Of a DNA stretch of 64,000 nucleotides, positions 32,701 to 47,700 are shown piece by piece (positions within the stretch are counted from its first letter, which is position 1; the number at the start of each line of letters is the position of its first letter). Position numbers and translations under genes: made by a program. Origin of the DNA: Ancylostoma caninum. Lineage: Eukaryota; Nematoda; Chromadorea; Rhabditida; Ancylostomatidae. The stretch lies in assembly GCA_037903475.1 (NCBI GenBank), contig JBAJFG010000370.1:2408501-2472500 (forward strand). The letters run 5' to 3'. The notes under the pieces were generated by a model. It was not told where the DNA came from. It did not search any database and saw only the letters and a list, made by a program, of their open reading frames with translations.

Positions 32701-35700
32701 CACTTCTACCGGACTTATTGAACCATCAGGGGCATCCCTTCCCTTTAAATAGAGCCGATAGGTGGAGCCAGGGTGACAGAAACACCCAAAGAGGATCACA
32801 GCTGAACTAATCTCACATATTCTTTGTAGATGTCAATCACTGGTCAGCGCATACATATTTTCAAATACATACGGGTCGGATCTGCTGTAAGGAACCTATT
32901 CGTGGTTGGATCCTAACGATAGACGTTATTTTATGAGACATTGCGGATGGTGCCAAATTTCAGATTTAGGCCCCCGAGGAACTTTTTTCTTAAAAAACGT
33001 GAAGTTAATGGAGTAAAGGGATTATTCCTTGTTTCTATCTCCCATGAGTATCTACAACTCCCATAAAAATTTGAATTCCCACGCTCTGCTTTGGAAGAAG
33101 TTATAGACGAAAAATCAAAAGTTGCAATTTTTTTGCTCGCTACTGTATAACTGAACAACTCTACTACAACAAAAATAACAAAAAAAAGACATTTTTGTAG
33201 TACCATAAAGCCCGAGAGGCATAGGTTGACGCAGAAAGTGGCAGCCAGGGAAAGACTGGGGTGTCTGCCAATTTGGGAACGCATACGGCGGAAATTTCAT
33301 TTGAAAAGAAAATGAGATCTACTGATTGATTAATATTGGATAATTAAAAATAAATATTCAAAAAAGTAGTAGGAATAAGGAGCCATGAACAGATCAATAC
33401 AAAATTTTCAACTGCTTCTCAAGTATTTTTTGAAAATATTGGCGACTCATCCTGAGAAGGTGAGGTGAGGAGGGCGCTCCTCTCACCCTCCTCCCCAAAA
33501 TACATCATAGGTCGTATGTGTTAGATAAACGATAGGATCTACACTGCTCAGATGATCGTTGAACATTCACTTTGCCTTTTGTTCACTGATCCGCGGAGTA
33601 TTCTTTTTATGTATGTCCCTGCTCATACTTTGTTTTTAAATGGCAGGAAACGCTACCGGCCATGACATTCACGAAGTACATGACTAAAATATCGATCATT
33701 TTCCGAGCCAACAACAGTGCACGTACTAAACGATATAATGAACTGGGCAAGTTGTGGAAATCAAAGGGTTTACCGCATTCTCCACAGCCTTGATATCGTG
33801 TTCGTATTTTATGCAAGTAAAAAAGCGACGCAATTCAGGCCGTAGATCAGGCGAATCACCATGTAAACGATACTGAATAGAATTCTTCGTGTTCAATCTA
33901 CAGAGTGTTTCATGACTATTCATAAAATTGACTCACATCTTCCAAACTGTCGAAACAGGCAATGATCTGCTCTAGCGGCAGTGAATCGTCCAGTTTTGAT
34001 GACAATGCTGAGACCTCACCCTCTCCACCTGTTTCCTCCAAGTAAGACGTGGATGTGGCTGCTAAAAAAATCAAAAGCCCTTAATGGAGCATAGTAAAGC
34101 AATAGATGCTACTAGTTATTTAGCGTTTTTGAAGCCAACAGAAAATAAATGGAAGGAATCCTGAGGAGAAATCGATATCAACCTCACCGTCTTGACTCGT
34201 TGCGGCCGAACACGTCATGGGTTTTAATGGATGACTTGGTATGAAAGTGTTCTGCATTTCTTTCATAGCCGCTATCACTTCCTTTGAATTCTGAAAAAAA
34301 AAGTTTTGCATCCTAATACCTATTATCCTGAACATCTTGCATTCATCTGAAGAGAGAGGTCAACTATAATAGCTCGAGTAAAACCTGCATTTTGTTCGAT
34401 GATTTCGCGCAATGTTGATGGAATGCAATCGTAAAGAGCAAGAACTTCCGCGCAATCATTTACCGGTTTCGGTTCTTGCTTTGTACACGCAGTACATGAG
34501 GGACCACCAATAGATATAGTTTGGCCTGAAAGGAGCATTTACAAAATGCGATTAACCTATTACGGTGACTCAGAATAAAGCATCCCAAAAATATCGATGA
34601 TGCTCTCACCGGGATATGATTCCAACTGCGCTAGACGAGCGGACATTGCTTCGATCTGTTGGCACTTGTCTTCTAGCATAGCGTAGTACTGTTGTTCTGC
34701 ATTTTCCTAAATGAGATATGACCTCTGATGTAGATAGAATGGAGAAGAAGACAGATTGTCTAAAGAAATATTAAAGAAACCTGGAAAAGATGATAGTCCT
34801 CTCGAAGCTTACAGCATTCACGACTAAGCTCATCGAACTGACTTTGTAGTCTGAGTAGCTCGTCAGATTTTGCTGTCTAGAAATGTAGTGATAGGAGTTG
34901 GTACATATATTAAAGGCAGTGTCTCACCGCATTTTCGATTCTGGGATATCAAAGGAATCTAGACCTACTCGAAGCGCCGACAACTGTGTGTATGATTTCT
35001 AACAAAACTCTCGGAAAACCCGTTTTCGAGGGACCAATCCAATTTGTGCGGACGAGTTCCACAGCAAGAAAACTGCATGACTTCTTTGCACCTCTTTTAA
35101 TCTCATTGATCGCATATGTGTTCTCATTGCCGAAAACTGCGCCGCAGTCTCGGCCGGCCCTTGGAAGGGCAAGAGGTGCCTCGTACACCGACCGAGAATT
35201 TGCGCGAATTTTCGGCCCGGTGTTGTTGATGTGAGACACTGCCTTTAGGGTACATGGAGCTTCAATTAACTTTTGCACCCCTCATGATGGAAGGAGTGCA
35301 ACATCACTCATTAACCCACTTTAATACGCGTTAACCAGTGACGGACGCAGAAAATGGGCGGGAAAGAGCGGAGGGGAGGAGGGGGAGAGGGGGGGGGGGA
35401 CGAAGGAAAAAGTGGGGTCTCCGCCGTTTTAGGGACCATGACAGAAAATTTTGAAAAGTAATAAAAATATTAATTTAAACAGTTGACAATAACTATCTAA
35501 AAAGTAATGGCAAAAATTGAAAATTAAAAGTAAACGAATACATAATTTTCATTCATCTTACAAGACATTTTTTTTTTGACTTTATAAAATCTCGAAGATT
35601 CGGCGACTGATTTTTGGGGCGGAGGAGAGGGAAAGCACACCCCGTCCTGAGTTCCTAACCGCTACAGGATCAACGTTTGGGTTAAAGCGTATTAACGTGA

Positions 35701-38700
35701 GTTAACAGGTGCTGTTTTCACATTCGGAGAGATCCATGTCCATTTTCACGGAGGCTTTTTCTAGAAGCGGTTATTCATGAGATGAAGGCGAGCTTCTCTC
35801 CGAATATGAAAACAAGGAGTGCTATCGATTTTGTGTTAAAGGCAGCAGGTGCTGAAATCCTCGACTCCTAGCTGAGCTGTGAGTGATGAAGTACAGACTC
35901 AGCCCATCATAAATGTGAAATGAACACAGACAATGATTGCTTACCTGCATAGAAAATTGAACATTCGTCGCGAACACGCCTGGCCGTGTTCGCGCGCGGA
36001 CGAGTTTTCCTCGGCGCAAAAGCCATGCGGTGCGTGGTTTGGCGCAAAGGGAAAACGAAATGCATTCAACTCACAGGGTTTCATGGCGGGACTCGGCCAA
36101 AACCACGCGCCGCAATGGCTTTCGCGCCGGGGAAAACTCGTCCGCGCACGAACACGGCCAGGCGTGTTCGCGACGAATGTTCCATTTTCTCTGCGGGTAA
36201 ACCATCATTGTCTGTGTTCGTTTCATATTTATGATGTGCTGAGTCTGTAATTCACCACCCGCAGCTCAGAGTCGAGAAGCCCCCCCCCCCTTCACTTTGC
36301 CCCCCCCCCGACCCTTCACTTTGGACGGGGATCCGGTAGACCCCCTTCACTTAAACGAAGGGGAGGAGATCGGGGCCAAGCTTCGGTAAAAAACAATAAA
36401 ATTGGTTTTTTTTTCGGGCGATGGAAACGATGAGGGAAATGAGAAGAAGAAGGGCACAATTTAGAGGGAAGACGAAGAAAAAGAAGGGAATATTTTGTGC
36501 TGTGTGAGTCGGCCGGAACGAATGGCTTATAGGTTACGAAATTGGAGCACTGAATTGGACGGATTGCAGGGAGTTGAACGAATTAGGAATAACAAGGCAG
36601 TGAGTGAAAATTTCCACAGAGTGAAAGGTATCCTAGGATAGCTGAAACCTAGCAGATGAAGAAGACACCCTGTTTGCATAGAAGAAGTCAAAACTTGTGG
36701 AACAGATTGCCTTTTTCGAAAGCAATACTTTTCGCGGCACCACGGACCTCCCTCCTATGAGGGATCCCAGCCGATTTGCAGCGAGGCTACTTGGCGCGAC
36801 CAGGTGGCGCATAGGGGGTTTACCGCGGATCAAAAGCAGTCATGCGCTTGCCCTGCGACGCGGGTAGATCTAGGGGATGGACTCCTTGGATCAACAGTGC
36901 TGGATTCGACACATATGGCCGGCATATGAGTGTGAACACGCACTTGCGCGTTTGGGTGTGCTAATGCTTCATGTTGGCTGTATCCTGCAGTTCGGATTTA
37001 GCCAGAAGCTCGCATTCTAACTACTGGGAAGCGCATGAGAGGCGATCTGGGGCCGTCTCTAACAATAAATCCCTCGTCTACGGGGAAGGGAATCCTTCCC
37101 CTCAACAGTCGAATGCCGGCGACAGGCCGTCAAAAGCCGCTGCATCTCGCCTTCCTTGATATAGAAAAGGCATCTGACCGCGTGCCCCACGAAGTCATTT
37201 GATACGCTCTTCAGCAGCATGGCGTTCCTGAAAAACTTATCGAACGGGTTCGGATTCTTTACACCAGTCCAAGAAGTCACGTGCAGGCGGCTGCCAGCAC
37301 GTCGACGGATTTTCCCATTTCTGTTGGGGTGCACCAAGGCTCTGCTCTGTCCTCGCTCCTCTTCATTGCGTGATGGATTTTGTAACACGGGATCTGCAGA
37401 AACCCACGCCGTGTACTTTGTTGTACGCAGACGACGTCATGCTCGCGTCCGAAGACAGGCAAGAACTCGAGCGGCTGACACAGGCTTGGAGTGACCAACT
37501 TGCACGCTTCGGTCTACGTCTTAACGTCAGAAAGACGGAGTATTTCACAACCAGCGTGGATCAGCTCGGTACCATAAGCGTAGACGGCGCAGAAGTACCG
37601 AGAACGGAAGTGTTCAAGTACCTTGGGTCAGGAATTTCATCTGACGGTAGCCTTTGTTATGAAATTGTAGCACAGTTAATTCCGCACGGGGGAAGTGGCG
37701 CTCGTTGACCGGTGTTCTGTGCGACAAGAAGATACCGTTGTGCGTCCGTTGCTCTCTATGGCCCCGAATGTTGGCCTGCAACCAAAGAAGTAGAACGTCG
37801 CCTCAGTGCTATGAAGATCAAGATGCTGCGCTGGATGGCTGGAGTAACGCGGCTGGACCGAATCTGCAACGAGCACATCAGGAATCGGTTTGGCGTTGCG
37901 GCGATATCTGATAAACTTCGCGAATCTCGTCTGCGATGGTATGGCCATGTTCTGCGTGCCGATGAGGGAACTGTCCGCAAAGTCGGCCTTGATCTCGAAG
38001 TCTCCGGCAAACGACCAAAAGGTCGACCAAAGCAACGCTGGCTTGACACACTCCAGCTGATCTTAAGCTATCTGGAATCCACCCAGACCAAGCGCGCGAC
38101 AGGGCTAAAAGGCGTCAACAGACCTCTAAAGCGGACCCCGCTAGCAGATGGGACAAACGCTGAAGAAGAAGAAGAAGAAGAAGAAGAAGAAGAAGAAGAA
38201 GAAGAAGAAGAATACTTATCGCGGCAGCTTCAGTTCTATGACTGATAAAAGAATTATCAGGAAGTGAATCAAAAATGGTTCAGTCCAGGGAAGAAAAGGA
38301 GGAAAAAATGTATAATCTGAAACCAATTGCAAATATTCTACTGAATATCTTATGAGAACCAAATTGAGGTGTTTGAGACCGACGAAAATAGCGAGAAACG
38401 GTTTTCACTAATTTCTCTTCATACACAAATGAGATGAGATGTTCAGGACACGATAGTGAAGTAGAAGAAATCCTCTATCGATCGGTATATGACATGATGA
38501 GTAAAAGTCTGTCTTGTGCAGGAGGTGGAGCCAAAACCAATACATTGGCTCCGTCCTAAGCCGAGACAATCCAATGAGGAAGAAGGACGCAGGCGAGAAC
38601 CGAAGCCGTTCTTAAGGGCCGGCCCGGGGCCCTTCATTTACAAGGGGAACGACTTACAACGTCTTTCCAGAGGAAAAGATCATGACTTATAATAAAGGGC

Positions 38701-41700
38701 TTAGTCTGTCACGTGTGTGTGTGCGTGTGTGTGTCAGTCAGTGTGTGTGAAACGAAATTCGAGGGCGTGGCCTAGACCGAAGAAAATGCTCTGCACCGGG
38801 TCCATTGTCGCTGTAGGAGTGCGCCGGCGTCCAAAAGTGGGGAAACGCCTGGAGTCGGGTCCAGCGGTGTGATAAGGGTGCGCCGGCGTCCAAATGTGGG
38901 GAAACGCCTGAAGTCGGGTCCAGCGGTGTGATAAGGGTGCGCCGGCGTCCAAATGTGGGGAAACGCCTGGAGTCGGGTCCAGCGGTGTGATAAGGGTGCG
39001 CCGGCGTCCAAATGTGGGGAAACGCCTGGAGTCGGGTCCAGCGGTGTGATAAGGGTGCGCCGGCGTCGAAAAGTAGGGAAACGCCTGGAGTCGGGTCCAA
39101 CGGTGTGATAAGGGTGCGCCGGCGTCCAAATGTGGGGAAACGCCTGGAGTCGGGTCCAGCGGTGTGATAAGGGTGCGCCGGCGTCGAAACGTGGGGAAAC
39201 GCCTGGAGTCGGGTCCAACGGTGTGATAAGGGTGCGCCGGCGTCCAAATGTGGGGAAACGCCTGGAGTCGGGTCCAGCGGTGTGATAAGGGTGCGCCGGC
39301 GTCGAAACGTGGGGAAACGCCTGGAGTCGGGTCCAACGGTGTGATAAGGGTGCGCCGGCGTCCAAATGTGGGGAAACGCCCGGAGTCGGATCCAGCGGTG
39401 TGATAAGGGTGCGCCGGCGTCGAAAAGTGGGGAAACGCCTGGAGTCGGGTCCAACGGTGTGATAAGGGTGCGCCGGCGTCCAAATGTGGGGAAACGCCTG
39501 GAGTCGGGTCCAGCGGTGTGATAAGGGTGCGCCGGCGTCAGGGCGCAGCACCAGGTGGTCATTGACCACCAGGACTTAGTAGCGTCCTGTAGATTCAGGG
39601 GACTTAGCACCAGTATCCGGGGCGTAGCCAACCGCTAACCATCTACTGATGTTAAGCACAAACAGATTTCAGAAAGGCACGTCTGGAGGATCATCAAAAT
39701 CGTGGATGAAGATCATTGTCGTTCAACCATTCTACCCTGCACTCTGGTGCTCTCCAGTGATAATCAGGTGTTGCTCAACCTGTAGGAGACGTATCATGTT
39801 GGAATTCTGATTGTAGATGCGCACTATACCAACAAGTATTCCCCCAAAGTGGCTCACTTCGTTTTTGAGAAACCGTCTTCGTTTTTGAAAAAAAAACTGT
39901 CATTAATGGTCAAAAAGTGGCTTTTGACCATTTTTTGACCATTAATGACAGTTTTTTCCAAAAACGAAGACAGTTTCTCAAAAACGAAAGATGCCACTTT
40001 GGGGGAGAGTTGATACCACCTAGGCGCATTTCTTGGAGTTGACAGCGTATCGGAACCCTTCTTCGAAAAAGAGAAATTTCCTGGAAAAGTTCCCGGTTCG
40101 AGCGAAAAAAACACGCTCCAACGACAATTTTTTGTATCTGACAGGTCCTATAACAAGGTTCAACGAGTTTTAGCGGGATCAAACAGTTCCGTACCGAGAT
40201 CGGTTTTTCGAGGATTTTAGCTGGATTTTGAGATTGTCTGGGCTGTCTTCGCTAAATGGTACGCATTTCTTGCTGAAACATCATTCGCCGTCTCACTAAC
40301 GCTATTTAAGTCGTTTTTTTAGTGCTATCTGCTTTTCCTGAAAGAACCCTAGCGTGTAGGTACTTAGTAGCCCATTTCGGAATCCGACTGGACTTAGTAC
40401 TCCCCAACCGACACTGACCACCTAGTGCTGCGCCCTGGCCGGCGTCGAAAAGTGGGGAAACGCCTGGAGTCGGGTCCAACGGTGTGATAAGGGTGCGCCG
40501 GCGTCCAAATGTGGGGAAACGCCTGGAGTCGGGTCCGGCGGTGTGATAAGGGTGCGCTGGCGTCGGGAAGTGGGGAAACGCCTGGAGTCGGGTCCAACGG
40601 TGAGATAAGGGTGCGCCGGCGTCGGGAAGTGGGGAAACGCCTGGAGTCGGGTCCAACGGTGAGATAAGGGTGCGCCGGCGTCCAAATGTGGGGAAACGCC
40701 TGGAGTCGGGTCCGGCGGTGTGATAAGGGTGCGCTGGCGTCGGGAAGTGGGGAAACGCCTGGAGTCGGGTCCAACGGTGAGATAAGGGTGCGCCGGCGTC
40801 GGGAAGTGGGGAAACGCCTGCAGTCGGGTCCAACGGTGTGATAAGGGTGCGCCGGCGTCCAAATGTGGGGAAACGCCTGGAGTCGGGTCCGGCGGTGTGA
40901 TAAGGGTGCGCTGGCGTCGGGAAGTGGGGAAACGCCTGGAGTCGGGTCCAACGGTGAGATAAGGGTGCGCCGGCGTCGGGAAGTGGGGAAACGCCTGGAG
41001 TCGGGTCCAACGGTGAGATAAGGGTGCGCCGGCGTCGAAAAGTGGGGAAACGCCTAGAGTCGGGTCCAACGGTGAGATAAGGGTGCGCCGGCGTCGAAAA
41101 GTGGGGAAACGCCTAGAGTCGGTTCCAACGGTGAGATAAGGGTGCGCCGGCGTCCAAATGTGGGGAAACGCCTGGAGTCGGGTCCAACGGTGGGGGGTGC
41201 GCAGCCGTCCCAATTTCTGCATAAGGGGTACGCTTACCCTGTTTTGGTGGACCCTCCCACCTAAGTCACCTAGATGTCCATTGTTTCCTTTCTTATCCGT
41301 GTTTTCTTCCCGTTCCGTTTGTGTCTGAATGAACCACTCCCTCCTTTCCGTTTATATACACCGGTAGACCCTAATCACTTGAATTACCACAACAACAGGT
41401 TGCGTCTAAATCATTTCAAGATAACATTTGCACTCAATTGGTTGCACTCAATTCTTCACGGCCACTAACTTCGCTTATATGGGAGGGCATAACTTTGTTC
41501 AAGTGGGGGAAAGCTGCCATCTACGGGATCGAGGGCTTCTCAGGATAGCGATAGAACGGCGTGGAAGGATACAGGTTTTATCAATCCATTTACACTTTCG
41601 TGATTGCTTTCAACGTGCAGTATGCGAGCGAAGCGAGCATCGAGAGAAGTCTGGAAGTCCGGCGTCAGCCGGACAGCCAGACTGGTGAGTGATATAGGTG

Positions 41701-44700
41701 TTATTTCACAAGAAGTGGCCACTATTTACCCTGCACTAATATGTCCACGTTCCAAATAAGGAAGTTATAAGGAAAATAGCCATTTTTTTTGGCACTTTTC
41801 AGTATTATCAAAAAAGAGAGGGTTGTCGTGGGTGAATTATAGGGTGTTGGGCACCGAGAGATAGGATATGAAGTGCTGATATTCCCCGGACCCTCGTATT
41901 TTGAAAACAATCGCATTTGAGTGTTTTTATGTTGAAATCAATGCGATTTTCCTCGTCAAGGCGATGACTCTTCGTGCCGCCGCCATTCTCTGCAGATGGA
42001 AGGGTGTACCTGAGCTTGCCTCAATAGATGAAGGCAAACGGCAACTGAATTCCTAACCAACACCTACGTCTGTAATGTGACGACCTCCCTCCCCTCGATA
42101 GTCGTCCGGTCGTCGCCTTCTCGTGACATTCAGCTAGGAAAGCTGCCGCTACCCCCCCCCCCCCCACCCCCGCCCCTGTCGACAACCACACTTCACTTTT
42201 GGCACCTCAGACCTGAGGCTGACAGGTCTCACACCCCTCAGACCCCCTTCACTTCGCAGACCTCCGGCTCCTCCCTATCTCACCTATGTTCAAGCCGGAT
42301 GGAACTCATCCAATCGATACCGCTCCTTCACAACCAGAAGAATTCCCATTAGGTTCAAGAGGCAGCTCTACGAATCCTGCATAGAACCGTCGCTCTTATA
42401 TGGCTGCGAAACTTGGGTGACGAGAAAAAGAGGAATGGAAATGTTAAGGACAGCATAACGGAAAATGATGAGAAAGAAGCTAGGCGTAACACTTTTGCAT
42501 CGCCAAAGCAATGCGTGGCTACAAAATACGGCTAAACTCCTGGATGTTGACTGCAGAGCAATCAAACGAAACTGGATGTGGGCAATAAGAATAGTTTGTA
42601 CAGAAGACGAAAGATGAGCAAGAAAGATTACAGAATGGCGACTACGGACCTAGAAAAGATCACATGGGCGACAAAAAATGAAATAAGGAGATGTCTTTGT
42701 ATCGTACCTAGACGAAACATAGGTGCAAGAGGCAGTTAACGACCGCACGAAATAGAAGAAAAGCATGCAACGACATATTGAAACAATATGATATCGTTAA
42801 ATAAATAATTAAATAAATGAAACAAGTGCTCTAGTGCTGCCTCTATTTCGAAGGGTGCAATCGTGAGTGGCGTATTTTGTGACATGAGAAGAATTACCAA
42901 ATCACAGTGAAGTTTCTCCTCAACAGTACGAAGATCCGAAATGATACTGTCACGGCTCCTTATCTCAAAACGCAGTGAGTCAATCTTCGAAAACTCTTTC
43001 AGGTAATGTTCCTAAAACCCTAACCGATAATTCAACTATTTACCCTTTCCCTGAACATCGTTTGAATATCACTACCTCTTTCTCCAATAATGTCCTCTTT
43101 TCAGAAAGTGCAGCTTCAAGATTTCGTTGACATTCTGCAACGGTCGCAGACAGCCCTTCCATTTCTTGTTTGCTAGCACTGTTGGCGGACTTCTAAGAGA
43201 AAAGTAAAGCAAAAAATGCTATTTCCAGTACTATATTCGTCGGAACTCATACCTGGCGGAGATAGTCAAGTTCCGCGGACATTTTCTCGTTCAAACAGCG
43301 CAGTTCTTCTATACGAATGGTTGACTCTCGAAGCTGCAACACTCACTTCACATAAACTTTCCAAACATTGCTTTGTAGAAATGTTTAAAAAAAAACACAG
43401 TAGGTCTTTAGATCAGTACAGATTATGTAGAGAAAGTGCATCTAATCCTGCTGTGCTGGCTTTATCCGGTGAATGAGATCCATATGTTAGACATATGGTC
43501 TGAGGAACTTTAGCAATAAAAACTTCATGAAATCTTAGGCTTGTAGTGGGCATATGGCACAACATACCTACCTTTCTGTTCAAATCGACAACGTTATGAG
43601 CCGATTCCACCTCTCTTTTTCGTGCTTCTTGTTCCTTAGTCAAAGAACTACGTAGATCTTCAACATCGTTATATGCTTGCGTCAATTTGAGTTTCAGCTC
43701 GTTGTTGAGCAACGTCGCGAAAACACTTTCCTCCGTAAGTTTATCACCCACACTTCGCAGCGTCTGAAAACAATCTCTCAACACAAGGAATCTGATAAAG
43801 AGCGGGTCCAAAGCTCAGGAGAGCTTTAGAAAAAAACAGGGAACTAGAGCAAATGAATCACTTACACGGCATTCCTCATCCAGCTTCTCAGCCTCGACAA
43901 GTTTTTCGTCAATCTGCTTTTTCATTTCCTTCTCGCTATCCTAAACTATGCATCACATTACCTTGAAAGTCCATCGAACTTAATGGCAATGAAGTCGAGA
44001 GACCACCTTCATCGACTGAACTGTTCGCTCATAGGATGCCACACACGATCTGAGTTCAGCAATTTGTAATCTATGCTCATCCAGCAGCTTTTCATCTTCC
44101 AACAAGAGTTTTTCCAACTCTTGATTCTTCTTGCGCAGATCTTCAGAATCTCTTGATTCTGCACGAAGACGATCAACTTCATCATTCAGAAGCTTAGTCT
44201 GCGAAATTTCTAATACATGCTTCCCATAGTAGGTAGCGATGAATCAATAGTACCTCAGATTTCATCTTAGTCAGTTCTGCGTTCTTTTCTTCGATATCCG
44301 TCAGTAAACGCTTCTCTTCCTTTCGAATTTCAGCATTTTCCAGCTCCATGAAAGAGCATTTCTCTCGCCACTGTTCCTGCGCCTGTATGAAAAAATAAAT
44401 CAGGAAACGCATGAATAGTTCTTAAATTTCATAAAACCATCAGGAACATAAGTATAGTGCAATTCTCTAATAAGAAAAAAGCGTGAAGAGGGTAGGGATG
44501 CTTAGGTAATCATGGCCTCCTGAAATTAATTTTGATGCAACACGAAAATAGTTTTAAGATCACCTTATTCCTTCTGCTACGGAAAAACTGATAGAATCAA
44601 TAGGTTGACCAAAGTGTCTGAGCAACGGAAAAAAAAACATAGGAAGCACTAGAAAAAAGTTGCCTTTCGCTGTCTCGACAGTTCATCGGCGACGTCTTGC

Positions 44701-47700
44701 AGATTATTCAGTTTAAGACATAGTTCTTCATTTTCCGTGTTCAGAACAGTCATTCGCTGTTTCATCTGCTCAACATCCTTGAAAATTAAAGACAAAACCC
44801 GTATATTTATAACTAGATGTGAAAACACTAAAGTAGCAAAAAACCAACATCATTGGTTTCTTCTTGATGCGTTGCCACGTTATGACATTCGATTTGGCAT
44901 TGAGCTCCCGCGTCCTAAACGTAGCACTAGATCTGGAACCTCATAAAGGCATAATCAAAGCTAATGACGGTTTCTTTTGCAATTGTGTGACGATGATTTC
45001 TTTTGCAATTGTGCGATGAGGGCAAGCAGTGTAGATGAGAGAACTGCGACCCATTAAAAACTGAGTTACTTAAAGGCAGTGTCTCAGCTCAGGTTCGAAT
45101 CCGAGCATCTGGTATGAGAAGAATCTAGGGAAAGCGGTGATTACAATGGTGTAGGTATCCCGACTCAAAAGTGCAAAGAACCCCCTTCTTTAACGGTTTC
45201 TTTTTGGAGCAAACTTCCAGCCGCCGCATCGAAAGCTCGTCCACACGGCGACGCGCCGTTATCGATCGGCGCCACTCCATGCCACTCCACGCCGGCATGC
45301 GCCTCTTTGCATTCAGCCTCTCATGCATGCAGCTGTGTAACATCCTCGGATTCTCATTTTTTCCACCACAAGTGGAATGGCTGCTCATTATTTACTATTA
45401 GGAGCATGCAAAGCGCCCGTGTCTCTGCCCAGGAGAGCCGCGGCGCGATCCCGACCTTTGTCTGTGTCCGTTTGGAGTTCCTTGTATTTTCGTGGGAACA
45501 TTTAAAAAAACACACATACGTAGAATCTAAGTCATGTACAGATAGATAAAGATTACAGCATTGTTTAGTGTGTATGAAAGAAACTGTTGCAAACAATGAA
45601 CAAACAATGAACAACAGGTACTTGTAATAGTAAATAATGAGAAGCCATTCCACTTGTGGTGGAATAAACGAGAATTCGAGGATGTTACACAGCTGCATGC
45701 ACGAGAGGCCGAATGCAAGGAGGCGCATGGCGGCGTGGAGTGGCATGGAGTGGCGCCGATCGATAACGGCGCGTCGCCGTGTGGACGAGCTTTCGATGCG
45801 GCGGCTGGAAGTTTGCTCCAAAAAGAAACCGTTAAAGAAGGGGGTTTTTTGCATTTTTGAGTCGGGATACCTACACCATTGTAATCAGCACCTTCCCTAG
45901 ATTCTTCTCATACCAGATGCTCGGATTTGAACCTGAGCTGAGACACTGCCTTTAAATACACATACAACTACCATCGTGTCACAGAGAAAATCCTCAGATG
46001 CTGTGTATGGAGAGCTCAGGCGAAGCTGGCGAGCTCAGTTCACATACAAGAAAGAAATTTGAGTTAACACCACTGCGACCGAATCAAATAATTTTTCGTC
46101 AAAAATTCGAATATTCGAAATTTTCTTTTCTCGGATATATTCGAAGTCCGAATATTCCAAAAAGTCAGTTTTGGAATATATTCGATTATTCGAATACCAG
46201 TATGACGCCGGACTTCGAGACTTCCACTGATGCTCGCTTCGCTCGCAGTCTCCATATGCAAACAAAAATGTGAATGGGCTTGGTGAACCTTCCGCGGAAT
46301 CTATCCTCCCGTGCAAGCCGATCGCTCTCCTGGAAACCCAAGATCCCGTCAGCGGTAGCTTTTTTCCATATCGGCGAAGCAATGTCCTTCGGAAGGCCGT
46401 AATGGGTGTGAATAATTGGGTATAACCGAAACAGTGCAAATGTTTTCTTTAAATGATTTACGTGTAGCTACAGGAAGCTCCAAATGTCCGCAGTCAAGAG
46501 GGACGTGGCCACGACGCGGCTTTAGGCAGAGACACAGGCGCTCGGCATGCTGCCACTGGTTGGCTGCAGAGTCAGAGAAGCCATAGGCAGCATAGAGAGC
46601 GCCTGTGTCTGATCAAGGAGCCGCGCCGTGGCCACGCCCTCTTGACTGCGGACATTTGGAGCTTCCTGTAGGTGTTGTAGCAATTCAAGTGATAAGGATT
46701 CACCGGTGTTTATAAACGGATGGAAGAGAGTGGTACACTCAGACACAAATGCAATGGACAGGGATTAGGGACATGGAAAGGGACAGTGTACACCTCGGTG
46801 ATGTATGTGGAAGGGATAGGCTTCAGTGCACCCATCATGTAATGGACCCGACTTTCTCGTGCTTCTGGTCACTGGCGCATCCTAATCACACTGCTGGACC
46901 CGACTCCAGGCGTTTTGTAGAATATAAGAGTAGTCCGCGGGGGGTCGAAAGATCACTGAGTGGCTTGGCGCGAGATCAAACATTTTGAATCGACCCGCCA
47001 CATGACAAGCGCCAAAAACGACCCGCAAAAAAAAAAACGAGGGGGTCCGGGGTTTGGAGGTCCACTTCTTTTCACTTGGAGTTCTTCGTCGCCCGTGCCC
47101 CGTCGTACTGCTACCGCTGCGGCTGCTGAAGGCCGTCGATATTCTGTATTTCTGGTTTTTGCTCCGGTTGCACCCGGAGTAGTGAGTTTCATTTTTTTAA
47201 ATAAAGTTTTTGCTCGTTCTCGTGTGATTACTTTTGTGGTCAAGCGTTAATCGCTTGCTACTTTGTTTAGTTTTTGTGCTTGTGTTTTCTTTTGGGTACC
47301 GTTGAGGGGACTGGGGGTTCTCGTTGATTAGGTGGGAACCGGGACGTTAGACAAAAAGGGGCTAATAGTAGTTTTTGCAATTAACCCACTTAGCAACTTG
47401 GGGGCCGAACCACACTTAGTCCAACGGTACCCAAAAGAAAACACAAGCACAAAAACTAAACAAAGTAGCAAGCGATTAACGCTTGACCACAAAAGTAATC
47501 ACACGAGAACGAGCAAAAACTTTATTTAAAAAAATGAAACTCACTACTCCGGGTGCAACCGGAGCAAAAACCAGAAATACAGAATATCGACGGCCTTCAG
47601 CAGCCGCAGCGGTAGCAGTACGACGGGGCACGGGCGACGAAGAACTCCAAGTGAAAAGAAGTGGACCTCCAAACCCCGGACCCCCTCGTTTTTTTTTGCG

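Noticed and set aside
38734..41222. Open frames of 185-297 codons on the minus strand
   Set aside because: They are products of the stop-free 59-bp repeat, which cycles through all three frames.
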